Below, piece after piece: positions 23,125-34,299 of a DNA stretch of 64,000 bases (position 1 is its first letter; each line of letters starts with the position of its first letter). Under the pieces are notes generated by a model, which worked only from the letters and a program-made list of their open reading frames with translations, did not search any database and was not told where the DNA came from. The position numbers were made by a program, and so were the translations under genes. Source of the DNA: Micropterix aruncella (Eukaryota > Arthropoda > Insecta > Lepidoptera > Micropterigidae); assembly GCA_944548615.1 (NCBI GenBank), contig OX155950.1, positions 33,463,170-33,527,169 of the forward strand. Direction: 5' to 3'.

Positions 23125-24050
23125 TTAAAAAATCGGTTGTGTCACCTCAAGACCTTCCCGGCAAGTAGCCAAGGACTGATTATATCTTAATATTAATTTC
23201 ATAAATAAAATCGATGAGCGCCCTCTCTCGGCCGGATGATGAAGCCGGTTGGGTTTTATTGCAACCGCTCGGGCGGCGCTGCTCGTTGTACGATCAAGGG
23301 CGGGATCATGCTAAGCGCCAACATATAGCATTAATATCTAACTAAAATCTATTGCGGAATTTAAATATTATTAGTGTAGCTTGTGTATGGGATATTATAA
23401 CCTTATATGATTTCGGCCCAACAAGGCGTATGTGGACCGAATTTGAAGTCTTTCAGTCCAATAATTCGAGATTTAAATATGACTAGTAGGTACGCCTCCT
23501 GGTGGACCGATTTTAACCATAACCTTTTGAACTCTTTCCATGGCCAAATTATGCATTTATGCCAAATTTCAGTTCAATCGGATTAACTCTTCAGGCCTCG
23601 GCCCCTCAGCCGATTGACAAGTTGATGTCCCAAAAAATTTTAGTAAAAATTTGTAAAAAAAAATTAATTATGACACTGTCTCACCAAAACATTAATTACT
23701 GCCAAACCACTGTACCCATAATTCAAAGAAAACATATTAACATAATAAAATAAAACAAATTAAATTAAAATAAAATTAAAACGGGGTCATCACGCTGACT
23801 CGTGTTGTGGCCGATATCGGCCAATTAGGGCTCTAGAGGTTAAGCATGTGGGCGATATCGTAGTGGAATACACACATATACACGGACCGACTGATATACA
23901 CACAGACAGGCTTCCATCTGGAAATGATCTAAACCGTCTCAGGGGGGCTCAAATTTGATATTTTTGTCTTCATCTCGAAAAAAATGTGCGCATTCACAAT
24001 ACTTTCCCTCTTGGCTGGTAGCAAAATTCACTAGGTTTAAAAAACTGGTT
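23125..24050 (+). mobile_element. Family V dispersed repeat, copy V2, with nested MITE
   Basis: Starts with aatcggttgtgtcacctcaa and ttcccggcaagtag, shared with 45388-45430. A diverged middle follows, then the block from gatttcggcccaacaaggc to acacacagacagg, shared with 45720-45960. It continues to cattcacaatactttccctc, which is also shared with the V1 copy. The match is interrupted exactly by the TTAA-flanked MITE at 23587-23839. Confidence 0.75.
23587..23839 (+). mobile_element. TTAA-flanked MITE, copy P1 (253 bp)
   Basis: TTAA lies immediately outside both ends (23583-23586 and 23840-23843). The ends ctcttcaggcc and cctctagagccc (reverse complement of the right end) form short imperfect TIRs. 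Removing the element and one TTAA restores collinearity with the paralogous V3 repeat near 45895. TTAA duplication is diagnostic for piggyBac-like (or Kolobok-like) transposition. A perfect internal palindrome tggccgatatcggcca is shared with copy P2. It has no coding capacity. Confidence 0.85.
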
Positions 24051-25060
24051 AAGGAAATATTCCCTCACGCTCGTATGCTTGTGACCACATTTTGAACGTG
24101 CACATGATCGCGTGTCTGAAATATCAATGAGACTGCATGAAACGACTCTAGGTTTACCGTGTGGCATGTGTTTCCACTCGATTACACATTACGTGCGAAA
24201 TTGCATATCGAAGTGACATACATTTGTTCAGTTTATACAGCCCTGGTTACAGTAGCTCCATGACCACGTTATTAAATCATCACGACCCCTTAACTGTACC
24301 ATAAAAGAAAGTCAATAATCTTACCGGCGTATGGAATGGCCTTGTATTTCTTAGGACTCGGAGATGATGGTCGTTTTCAGGTTATGGAATTTTGTTTTAG
24401 AATCGTAATCGTGAAGCAATGTACCTTCCATAGTTAAGGATTCAGGCAGCACACCAAAAATTGTCGGCATTCTGTTGTAACAAATGCAAACAGCGTTGAG
24501 AAATCTTCAGCCTACTAGATTTTTCTGCGCGTCCGTAAGCGTTCTAGACACCCACCGCAAGGAAACCTTTTTCTTCCCTAAGGATACTTCCACGTGCGGA
24601 TAATTTATTAGCAATAAAACGAACCGTGACTCGACGATCCGCCAAAACATTTTTTTTCTCTTTTTATCCATTTTTTTAGGGACTGCCGTCGTAGATGAGC
24701 GAAGGTCATCGTTAGTTGAAGTTCTTCTACACGTAAACTCAGCACACCAAGATGCAACCTTAAGATATGGGGGGGCATCAACCCCTAATGTATCTCATTA
24801 GTCTTGAAATGCTCGCTACGTAGATTTTTTTCAGCAATGTTATTTAATTACCGCGCAAAATTCCGCTTCTTCCTTTTTTGCCAACACGCTGACAGAAAAT
24901 GCAAACAATAGTTAAATTAAACTAAAGCAATCAGTTTATGTTTCTTAGAAAATAAAAACAGATGTATTACCTGAGCCTGCCAGTATTTATTTTTATATTG
25001 TTCCAAATAGTTTATAACTCTTTATCAGTTTTTTTGAATGCTCCTCTTACAACTATTTTA
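24050..25060. other. Non-coding, unassigned
   Basis: Mixed composition, with no motif, repeat partner or coding frame recognised. Confidence 0.4.
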
Positions 25061-25066
25061 GGTTTA

Positions 25067-25590
25067 GATATAATATACATTGATTTTTAATTGTACTACA
25101 ATATGCCAACTACGTATTTGTCTACAATTTGTCAACTCCACTAATATACATAGTGGTTTACAATATGCCAACTTCACTAACATACAATACAGATATTGAT
25201 TGTACTACAATATGCCAACGAATTCGTGGTCTACAAAATGCAAACTACACTAATATACGTACATAGTGGTCTACAATAAGCCAACTCCACTAACATACAA
25301 TATAGATATAATATACATTGATTGTTGATTGTACTACAATAAGCCAACTCCACTAATACACATAACGGTCTACATATGCCAAGTCCACTAACATGCAATA
25401 AAGATACAATATACATTAATTTTTGATTTACTATAATATGCCAACGACTTAGGGGTCTACAATATGCTAACTCCACTAATATACATAGTGGTCTACACTA
25501 AGCCAACTCCACTAACATAAAATATAGATAAACTCCAACTACTTAGTGGTCTACAATATGCCAACTCCACTATCCTTGGTGGTCTACGAA
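25067..25590. repeat. Minisatellite with nested ~35/70-bp periodicity
   Basis: Modules ctacaatatgccaactccac, actaatatacatagtggt and taacatacaatatagata recur through the block in varying order (about ten occurrences of the ccaact module). The 81-residue minus frame 25231-25476 shows the repetition as recurring ELAYCRPL and is not a gene. Confidence 0.9.
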
Positions 25591-25599
25591 ATTACGATT

Positions 25600-28395
25600 A
25601 AAAGGAGGTATTTGAGTCGATCGTAAACTGTATTCAAATTTCAAATGCCTTCCGACGCGTTCTATAAATTTAAGATCTATTCAGCATTTTGTTATATCTG
25701 CGTGTGTGTATCTAAGGCGACATTCAACTTATTATAATAGGTATTTTTTATTGATATTAATACAAATTTAAAAATGTCTAAACCCCTAAACTACGGAGGA
25801 GCCCTCTCGTGTCATGCATGTTAATTTACCGCGGTAATCGCATATTTACGAGAATCGTTATTTACGCGCGAGTTTGGTTTGCGTTTATACGGCGGTCTAA
25901 CGACTGTGTTATTGGTCGTGGGGTCTAGCCTGAATTGGTCACCATTATCGTCATTGGCCGTGTTATATCCGATTAAATTTGCATATTCGCGCGGCGGCAT
26001 ATCTCTCCCAGCCACACTCCGCACACCAACCCCAAACACCAACCCCAAACACCCAACACCTATAACCAATACTAAATGTTTAATTAACTGAAACCACCGG
26101 CAGAAAGATCTGCGTTGGCCTGTGGAAATGCACATAAACTTTTCGGAACTCGTATTGGTCGGATGGCGAATTATACGACGCATTGAGTTACCAAGCGTAT
26201 TATTGGCAAGTTAACAACACCCGAATTTATAGTCGACTATCGGTTCGGTACTTAAGTAGTGCTCAGCCAAGTTTTGGCCACCTTAGTACCGTGTGATACT
26301 TACGCATTGAATGTGTTCGATTGATGAGAAATACCAGCCATCTCCGCTAAGTATGGCTCAAGTTTTCGGGAATATATGTATTCGTATCGAGCGGCAATAC
26401 TGTTAAAGTTATTGGCCATGCAATTTTATTTTATGAAATGCTTGAAAACAAATTACCAAACTTGTATTTCTTATGAAGAATGAAGTTTGACATCGCCCAT
26501 TTGTGCTTATCGATTTTAAATTTAGGTTTTGTCAAAATTTTCGTAATATCCTTACCTCTTTACTGAGATGAACATTGCTATTGTCAGAAAAAAAACCAAG
26601 CCACTTGGGTTGTCGCGTGGCTGCCATGTTGCTTGCTTTGATCGTCTTCCCGTTTGCTGTCCAATTCACGTGATTTTCTTGATTCCTCTGATTATGTGTG
26701 TGTTTGCGCGACACACTCACACTCAACGGCCAAATTAAAATTGTCGTTAATCAGGCAGGATCGTTAAAACGTCCAAATAAAAGTTTTCAATGCACTAGTA
26801 AAAAAACAAAATTCGAATACAATCCAAAAGGTCTATAATAAAACGAAATAACAGCGAAGAACCGAAATTCACAAGAAAGCCGAAACATACTAACGCATAA
26901 CGTGCGAAAAACACGTCTGACATTTGGAAGTAAATACTAAAGTGGCTCGATACTAGTTGGCCCAATACACTAAACCGCTACTTATGTATCACTCGACATC
27001 TTAAACTCGCTTATAAAACCTAAACTGTTACTCAAGTATCGGCCAGTAATGAAGTATTGACCAATACTCGACTATATATACGGTGTAAGCGTCTACTCGT
27101 AGAAAAGAGACCGAAAGTGTTAAAAACTGGCCGAAACAAAAGTGAATTATTATTTAAATTGGAAAAATTAAGAAAACGAAATGCAAAAAAAACCGATTTG
27201 AAAGAACGATCACGTGGATCTGTATTTATGAGACAGCGAAGACAAAACAGACAGGACAAACAAGCAAGTAAGCAGTCACTAACTCTATAAAGTCCAAAAT
27301 GCGACTAAATAATTAATAAAAAAATATTTTTTCTATATTTTCTATCGATCTATCTGAATGGACTATTAACCTAATTTTTAATGATGATACAGACATATAC
27401 ATCCATTGTCGGTTAAAAAAATAATGCTATTGCACAATTGCATATATTTAATTAATATAAAACTATGTCATTGAGTCAGTGATTGGGCGGACGGATTTAG
27501 CACTATTCCACCTTATTAAAATCCTTTATAAAAAGCAGAATAGGGCGCCTAAAGTGCCCTAATAAAATAGCAATGATAAGTGTAACCCCAGGCACGCGAG
27601 GCCATCGCATCGTTCGTCAGGCCTGGTGCCGCGCCGTGACACATTCAAAGGCTCAGCTGGATACTGTAGTGCCGGCATCGAACCAAACAGCGTGGCCTAT
27701 GTTACAACGACGTCACAAGCTCATAAAGAAAAACGAAGATATGACCGAGTATGACACGATGAATCCTGTAGTTTGATGTCTCACTAGTTTTCGACTGTTG
27801 CCTCCCACGTCCACGCCACGACAAGTGATTCCTAGTTATCGTCATGCGTTGCAGGGTTATCAATGTCAAAAATTAATTCGTGTTTTATAGTAATCGGACT
27901 CCCGGATCACTCTTTAACCCTAGCTTTCAAGCTAAAATTACCGACAATAAACGGTTCAAATATTTTATTTTTATTTTAGGCACTTTAATTGAAACACTAC
28001 TTACATCTAGAGCTATCTTCTACATGTATTTGTGGCCGTGGTCTAACTATTTCTTTTGTCTAATTCAGAATGATATAACGAAATTCATAACATAAATTTT
28101 CTTAACCTAACTTTTCATATCAATACTTTGCAGTCGTTGTCACAATCACAATGATCTTTGGTTACTATGTATTGTAATATTTATGAATGTCGAAACTTAA
28201 GGGCTCTCTGAACTGCACTTACCTAGAAGAGTTTGCCATACCAGACGTAATTTTTTAGTTGGAAGAAATTCTTTCAAAATTGTAGGTCAATAGTTTTTCC
28301 CAAAATACTGATTTTGTGAACACAATGATATTATTATCCATATATGTTTAAATAGCATTTAATTTTTGATAACATACAATATACATTTTAATGCG
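25600..28395. other. Non-coding, unassigned
   Basis: No gene recognised. Short tandem caccaaccccaaa units lie near 26026-26056. A basic plus-strand frame at 27057-27290 (many Lys/Arg) and one at 27573-27776 in a GC-richer patch have no known domain and no splice framing. A 27-bp tandem duplication around aaaatgtcttcaac sits at about 28421-28470. Confidence 0.4.
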
Positions 28396-28479
28396 TCTAT
28401 CTCTAATGATAAAATAAATAAAATGTCTTCAACTGATAGGTTTGTAAAATGTCTTCAACCGATAGGTTGAAGTCATTTT

Positions 28480-28813
28480 ACAGGTTTAGTTATGAAATAT
28501 TTGTGGCTTATGTATTTATCCCTATACATACATGTATATTTCCGGAATGTACTCAAACAGATCTTTCGTTTGACACTAAATACGATATATTTATGTTATT
28601 GACATTTGGATATTTGAACATTTACACAACTACTTACCTGATATTTGGACAGTTAACGTACCCTATGGCACTCGAGATGACATAACGATTCTATCAATAC
28701 CACGCACTTCTAAATCCGTTTAGACGTTCAGAAGTTAAGCCGGAAAAAACGGAAAACATACATGAATCCTAAACACATTACACTTCTATTTTGTTGGGCA
28801 GTCGTGTAATAAG
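28480..28813 (-). mobile_element. Family W dispersed repeat, copy W2
   Basis: Reverse complement of the W consensus. The element's start, gactgcccaacaaaatag, is at the right edge; the 3' part is lost at the left. Diverged by small indels. Confidence 0.8.
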
Positions 28814-28819
28814 AAAGGA

Positions 28820-28965
28820 ATTTTGGCAAAATGACCGCCCGAATAACTCGATACCATGTACAAGCCAAAGGAACGTTCCGGTGAGGCAAGAAATCATTAG
28901 GCCGGTCCGCCCCTTTTAATACCTGCTTGTAGGGATGCGTGTCACAACCTTCGCAGATTATTATA
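28820..28965 (-). repeat. Repeat Z, inverted partner of 29440-29590
   Basis: On the minus strand it shares ggaacgttcctttggc, cttgtac-atgg and cggtc-ttcggg in order with the plus strand at 29484-29570. Confidence 0.45.
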
Positions 28966-28984
28966 TTATTGAAATTGAGCATCT

Positions 28985-29435
28985 AAACTTTTGTCGGGTC
29001 ACTTTTCAGTTCGTCAAAAAATGACGACATGTTATGTTTAAAGCACCGAGTCTGCATGTTAATATCACCCTTTAACTTCAATAACTCCAGGTTGGAAAAT
29101 ATGCTCAACTGATAGGCAAGTAATGATGTTGTATCCGCGCAGCATTTTATGAGATACATATGTGGGACTCATTATTACAAAATGCCACCATAACATTTTA
29201 CTAATGACTGTTTAGAAATGAATAATGACCTATGATATGCCATGCTATGATAATCAGTTATCTATTAAGTACTCATTTAATAACTCACATCACATAATTA
29301 GGTCATTATTTAATTACTCTAATTCTAAAATAATACTTAAACCGAAAATATTAATAAATATAGCAATCGGTACTATAATTAATGCAGATGTATAATACTG
29401 TTTTATCGAGCAAGCGTAATTCATCGATAAGCAAT
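28985..29435. other. AT-rich non-coding
   Basis: Lies between the two inverted Z repeats, with nothing recognised inside. Confidence 0.4.
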
Positions 29436-29439
29436 ATCG

Positions 29440-29640
29440 ACGTTAGCCGCATCCTTGTTGACAGCTCGGTTTATTACCACATCGGAACGTTCCTTTGGCC
29501 CGCAAGGGACTTGTACCATGAATCAGGTACCTACTGTATGGCATCTACCCTGGCGGTCGTTCGGGATAACATATTCGCGGCATACTTGCAAACTATTCAA
29601 ACTCGTCACCAGCACATTTGTACGAAATGACACATCTACG
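29440..29640 (+). repeat. Repeat Z, plus-strand copy
   Basis: GC-richer block pairing in inverted orientation with 28820-28965, as described there. Two overlapping frames (29382-29630, 29455-29709) have no known domain. Confidence 0.45.
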
Positions 29641-29719
29641 CGTTTCTTCGCTCTGTACGAGCAAAGTAGGGCTGCTCTCCGCCCCATAGCCGCTATAAAC
29701 ATTGATTAATTAAACGCCC

Positions 29720-30150
29720 GTCTATGTTGCTAGCCTCCTCCATTGCGGCGTTGCCACGGACGACGTGACAATGGCACCGCATATATGTTGCTTATCGAAC
29801 AAAAGCCTTTTTGATTAACACGAAATCTACGCTACGCCGGGATGTAGCCGCGAAATCGGGATAATAATAGACTTCCTCGAGTTTTGTCTTCAAATAATAT
29901 TGAATTACGCGTTTTTGGCTTCGGGTATTTACGCGAATCCGTATCACTTTCACGATCTCCATTCGTAAAATGGAGTAAAAAACTCATTTTCATTCTATTT
30001 ATTAATCCTAACAAGGAAAGAGTTTTCATCATTAATTGAACCATCATAAAACAATTAAAAACTAAAATACGCCATATTTTAGTCGTATGAATGAGCATGA
30101 AGAGAAGTAGAAAGCGTATAACCGGTTTATTATTATTATTTTATTATTAT
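29720..30150. other. Non-coding, unassigned
   Basis: No gene or repeat partner recognised. The minus frame 29832-30098 has no motif. Confidence 0.4.
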
Positions 30151-30151
30151 T

Positions 30152-30560
30152 CATTACACGATTGCCCAACAAAAAGGAGTGTAATGTGTTCAGGGTACAT
30201 CTATGTATGTTTTCCGTTTCTTTATTCCACCATAGCTTCTAAACGCTCAAACCGATTAAAAAGTATGGTATTGTTAGAATTGTTATGTTATCCCGAGTGC
30301 CATAGGGTAACTTAAATGTCCAAATATCAAGTAAATAGTTGTCTAAATTTCGAAATCTCCAAATGTTAATTAATTAACATAAATATATCGTGGTTAGTGC
30401 CAAATGAACGGTCTGATAGAGTGCATTCAGAAAATATGTATGTATCTATATGGATAAATACATAAACCACAAATACATCATAAAAAACCGTATTAAAAAT
30501 TATTATAAGTACAGTAGTTCGCTTTTTGTAACGGCAGTCGTGTTTTTAATTCCTTTTAAT
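30152..30560 (+). mobile_element. Family W dispersed repeat, copy W3 (best preserved)
   Basis: Runs from acacgattgcccaacaaaaa to ggcagtcgtgtttttaattc, collinear with W1 and W4 over the whole length. A short plus frame inside (30091-30315) is not conserved. Confidence 0.85.
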
Positions 30561-30719
30561 ACTTATATTGACTTGGTAGTAACATACACATTCAAATACT
30601 AGAGCACAAAAAAAAGAATCGCCAGAAATTATCGTTATGCGCTTCTAAATTTAGGTATACATCTGTCTCAGCCCAGATTAAATAGCGCATAAATTAAATG
30701 TTAATGTTTGTTTTTCTAA

Positions 30720-30965
30720 TGTGCCAAGTAAAGTGCAATAAAAGCCGCCTTGCTAGGCACTCCTGATAGAGTATACTGATAGAGAGCAGTAGACGCATTT
30801 TCGAGCGACAGGAAAATGCGGGGAAAGGGTGCGAGGGAAGTGAGTAGAGGGGTGCGTCTCGACGAACTCCTTTGGTCAGCGTTACGCCCGTGCGAAGGTC
30901 TCAAACATTTGAGCATCTGCGTTGGCGGAGTAGTCGATATATGGCGGCCATATGGGAATGCGAAC
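30720..30965 (-). mobile_element. Family Y GC-rich repeat, copy Y2
   Basis: Reverse complement of Y1: shared order gggttcgc, tactccgccaacgcagatg, cgtaacgctgaccaaagg, cttccctcgcaccct, ttcctgtcgctcga. At the left edge, gagtatactgatagagagcagtag resembles a degenerate version of the Y terminal repeat. Confidence 0.7.
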
Positions 30966-31007
30966 CCTTGGACTTTTACTTACTTAATTACTTAATCGTG
31001 TATTTTT

Positions 31008-31195
31008 TTAACCCACAAGACCGGTTTCTTATCGTGGAACTCGCCTTGTTGCCTATTGGCACCAAGGCGGGTTCCTCATTCTTCTAGGTGGGCATTTATA
31101 GCATCACACAGTCAAATACTTGGGCGGTCACCCATCCAAGTGCTTAACTTCGGTGACAACGAGAATAACCGGTGTCAACGTGGCTACGGACGCTA
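31008..31195 (-). mobile_element. 5S-rRNA-derived SINE, copy S4 (most complete)
   Basis: On the minus strand the order is a short leader gtagcgtccgtagccac, a 5S-like head with the A-box region accgaagttaagc followed by acttggatgggtgaccgcc, then the SINE body and cttgtgggt with an A-rich end. Relative to 5S rRNA, about 20 nt between the A box and C box are deleted. An internal promoter of RNA polymerase III type 1 is therefore partly present. Confidence 0.85.
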
Positions 31196-31265
31196 CATAC
31201 TCGTGATGTAGTTCGCTTCGTTTTCAATTTTGTTCTAAGAGACGCAACTGTCTTGTATACTGTGC
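31195..31265 (-). mobile_element. Family Y head fragment Y4 fused to S4
   Basis: The minus strand begins gcacagtatacaagacag, the same terminus as the intact insertion at 39989, then cgtctcttagaacaaaattg and a breakpoint at cacgagta where the SINE starts. Confidence 0.6.
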
Positions 31266-31598
31266 CTGTGGTAAGACGAGCTCACTTCCTGAGTCTTATT
31301 GGAGTGCCACTGTTGTGTAAAAAAGAAACAAATTACGTTACCTATATATTTTTTTGCATTTTTTTAAAAAAATTTTTTTCAATAATTCAATGAGGAAGAT
31401 TACACATTTTAAATTATATACATTTCGTATTTATAAGCGGATTTTGATTATTCCTTTATTTTTGGTTTTTTCTTTATTTTTTATATTATTGGTGAATTAT
31501 TTTTATTAATTGTCTTCTACTATTAGTGCTACCTATCTTCTACTATTAGTGCTACGATTTTTTTTCATGTTATATTTCTTTTTTAAATGTTATTTCAG

Positions 31599-31701
31599 GC
31601 CATTCAATGAACATTACGAATTATTATTGATTTGGTTTAGATATTATAGGCAAACCAGTGAAATAATGAATTTTTTTAATAAGAAATTACAAAATTATCA
31701 G
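31599..31701 (+). CDS. Candidate orphan internal exon (103 bp)
   Basis: A T-rich tract ending atgttatttcag precedes the block and gtaagt follows it: canonical 3' and 5' splice signals. Only one of three frames is open across it (phase 1: one base, then 34 codons), giving PFNEHYELLLIWFRYYRQTS and a further 14 residues rich in N, K and Q. I do not recognise the protein. The open frame does continue upstream into the pyrimidine tract, so openness alone is weak evidence. It could be a real exon of a host gene, a cryptic exon, or chance. Confidence 0.3.
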
Positions 31702-31739
31702 GTAAGTAAATTTGTCAATCTGTTATAATAACAGGTAAT

Positions 31740-32720
31740 TATGAGAGACATAGTTTTACGCATTATCACCATAAATGTACCACCACAATTTCGGACAATA
31801 AATATATTTGTATTTCTATTTCATGATTGAATTAAACTATTTACATATTGTGCAGCATGGGATGCACTCGGCTTAATTCTCTTCATTGAAGCATCTTGTG
31901 AATAAAGAGCACCTTGTGATATATATATTTTAAATAATTATTTCAACCACAGATAATATCTTACACATTCGATGCAGCCCTTTAGGCGTATTAAAGGCCG
32001 TTGCGTCGCATTCATACAAACTTCGATTTTATTATTCTATTTTTGCACCGCATATTGAAAGTTGCCCAATAATATCATATCCAGCAAACTTATATTATTA
32101 CAGGGGTTAATAACGGGCGATTTTCCGCAAATAATCTTAATGTCCTGCATAGTGTTCACCTACATCGTCGTTAAGGGTGATTTTTTATCCAATTACACGG
32201 TCGTACTTGGTAGAAAATGAAAGGAGCCGCTCGGCGACAGCGTCAAGGAAAAATCGCCCGTGAGAACCGCGTCAGCTGACTGGTTTGCGAGGGGCCTTTT
32301 GTACGGCCCGCTCCGCCACCTCTTTGTGCCAAATCCCGACGGAATTTAAAAAAGGTAGGAAAGACGCAAATTTTCCCAAGGAAGGTTTTTAACTTATAAT
32401 CGTTGTTATGTTTTAGGGCGCTAAGACTTTAAAAAGCTATTTAATACTTGTGCCCCTCGGCAGGTGCGCTTAATAAGAGTAAAAAAATATGCTGGGCGCT
32501 ATCTTGCCCGGCGGTTATAGATATTAATTATCATGATGGTCAATTACTCAAATACAGAATGAGTTTTCAATTAGTGACTTTTTTTAAGTGGGTATATCAG
32601 TATGAAGAAATAAGCTTTTTTTTCGAAAAAATAATTTTTTTTGGAAATTAAAAAAAGTATGTATTTATGTATAAACATCTAGCGGTAGGTAAATATCGCG
32701 AATATTGTTTATTTGTGATA
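31740..32720. other. Non-coding, unassigned
   Basis: Mostly AT-rich, with a GC patch at 32220-32345. No gene or repeat partner recognised. Confidence 0.4.
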
Positions 32721-32724
32721 TAAT

Positions 32725-33449
32725 TATATAATAATATTATAAAGAGGTAAAGTTTGTGAGGTTGTAGGAAGTAATCTCTGGATCTACTTAACTGATTTTG
32801 AAAATTCTTTTACCAATAGAAAGCCACGTTATTTGTAAGTGTCATAGGCTATATATTAATCCGAAAAATTAAAAGACTTTTTCGTGGTAGTCGGATTTGC
32901 AAAGTAAGACGGAGAAAAAACGGTCGAACGAAAACGTTTCTAACTTACGCTGCCTTAACGATGAGAGATATATGATTAAGTTATAGAGAAAAGTTATAGA
33001 GCTTGATAATGCCTACAAAAAAAGTCAACGACAGCATATGTCTAACTTTTATATTTAAATCACAAAAACTAGTATTTTATATTAAAAAAATAATTTAAAT
33101 CGTTAGGTTGTGTTTATTGGTCATATTATCAACAATTATGAATTCTTATCAAAATAAATAAATTTATCGTCTCAAGTGTTTAAAACAAAAGACTTTTCCC
33201 TTTTACTGCATAAATGGTTAAAGAGATAAGACACTCACAAATAAGAAGCTCACAAGAAGATACTCACAAATAACGGTAATATAGTCAAATTGGCATGCAA
33301 ATACATACATACATATGCAGTAAAAATATAACCCTTCCTTTGGCAGTCAGGAAATAAATCATAGCACTCAGTACTAACCGAACCACGCTCATAATTTCAT
33401 CACAAGTAAAAAGTTTTACCGCCCAACGAAGGGGGCACGGGTCAGCTAG
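32725..33449 (+). mobile_element. Helitron-type non-autonomous element, copy H1
   Basis: Collinear with 49198-49942 across the full length. It starts with aatattataaagaggtaaag, the common 5' end of Lep1-like elements in Lepidoptera, contains ttttaccaatagaaagccac, and ends gggcacgggtcagctag. The 3' end has the expected short hairpin (GCCCA with a loop, degenerate stem) ahead of CTAG, and T follows. No Rep/helicase coding. Confidence 0.8.
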
Positions 33450-33537
33450 TTTGTGATATTTTACTTATTGCTAGATGGCGCAACTCGCTCCATGTTTGTA
33501 AAAGTTTTATTTATCAGTAAAATTTTCTAAATTTAAA

Positions 33538-34295
33538 TTTATTTATTTAAGAATTAATTACTATAAAACATTGATTTGCCTACAAAAATAACAGGAACCG
33601 AATGGCAAAACCTTAACCTTTTGCTTATTTGATTCTGTCACCCAACTGGGACTAGCCCGTTCTAGGGTGGACAGGACTCTAATATTACAATCAAGTTTGC
33701 TTGATTGCTTGATTACTTACAAATGTACAAGTTTTAGTAAAAAGCTAATAACATTAAATTGCCCTAAATAGTGGTATTCAGAAAAAAATTATTAAAAGAT
33801 AATATAATAAATAAAATGCAATTCCATTATATAATCGTCAATAATATAAAATTCGATTAAATATTATAAATAAAGTTATATGTGAGAAAAGAAAGAAACA
33901 GTCATTAATATTTAATATATGTTAAGTAATATAGGATTTAATATAAAAATATCTAGTGAAAAAAAAGTACAATTCATTGTCAAAATAATATATAACAACA
34001 AACCAAATAATTTTTGGTAGTTAGTTCAATGTTAAAATATACTCAACCTACATGTTTAAAAATATGTTAATAATTTGTGCACCTAAGTTTTATTTTGTTT
34101 GATTTAATTTCATTCATTTGATGTATGGTTAGTCTGTCATGATTCGATAACCATTTCTTTAATTACTTTTTAAATTCCCTAAATGTCAAATTCATTTTCA
34201 TTTCCATATTGATCAGATTGTAAAATCTCGGCGCAATGAAAGAGTAATGTCTTTGTCCAAATGATGTTTTCATTCTGGGTATTAAATATATATAT
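33538..34295 (-). mobile_element. LINE family B 3' end, uninterrupted copy
   Basis: Aligned with the split copy at 9.5-10.7 kb. The TTTA-rich tail is at the left. At the right, the minus strand reads TSFGQRHYSFIAPRFYNLI, then FREFKK, a stop, and LKKWLSNHDRL: a recognisable LINE reverse transcriptase C-terminus with one in-frame stop. Confidence 0.8.
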
Positions 34296-34299
34296 TTTT

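Noticed and set aside
24370..24385. Another ttttcag/gtt junction
   Set aside because: The 5' splice consensus (gttatg) is poor, so it is not listed as a recursive site.
25067..25590. Regularly spaced repeats considered as a CRISPR array
   Set aside because: Spacing and order vary, spacers are themselves repeats, and the sequence is eukaryotic; it is a minisatellite.
30900..30965. Possible tRNA-like head (tggcggagtagt … gcgaaccc) in family Y
   Set aside because: A- and B-box resemblance is weak, and Y3 has terminal inverted repeats with a target duplication, which fits a TIR element better than a SINE.
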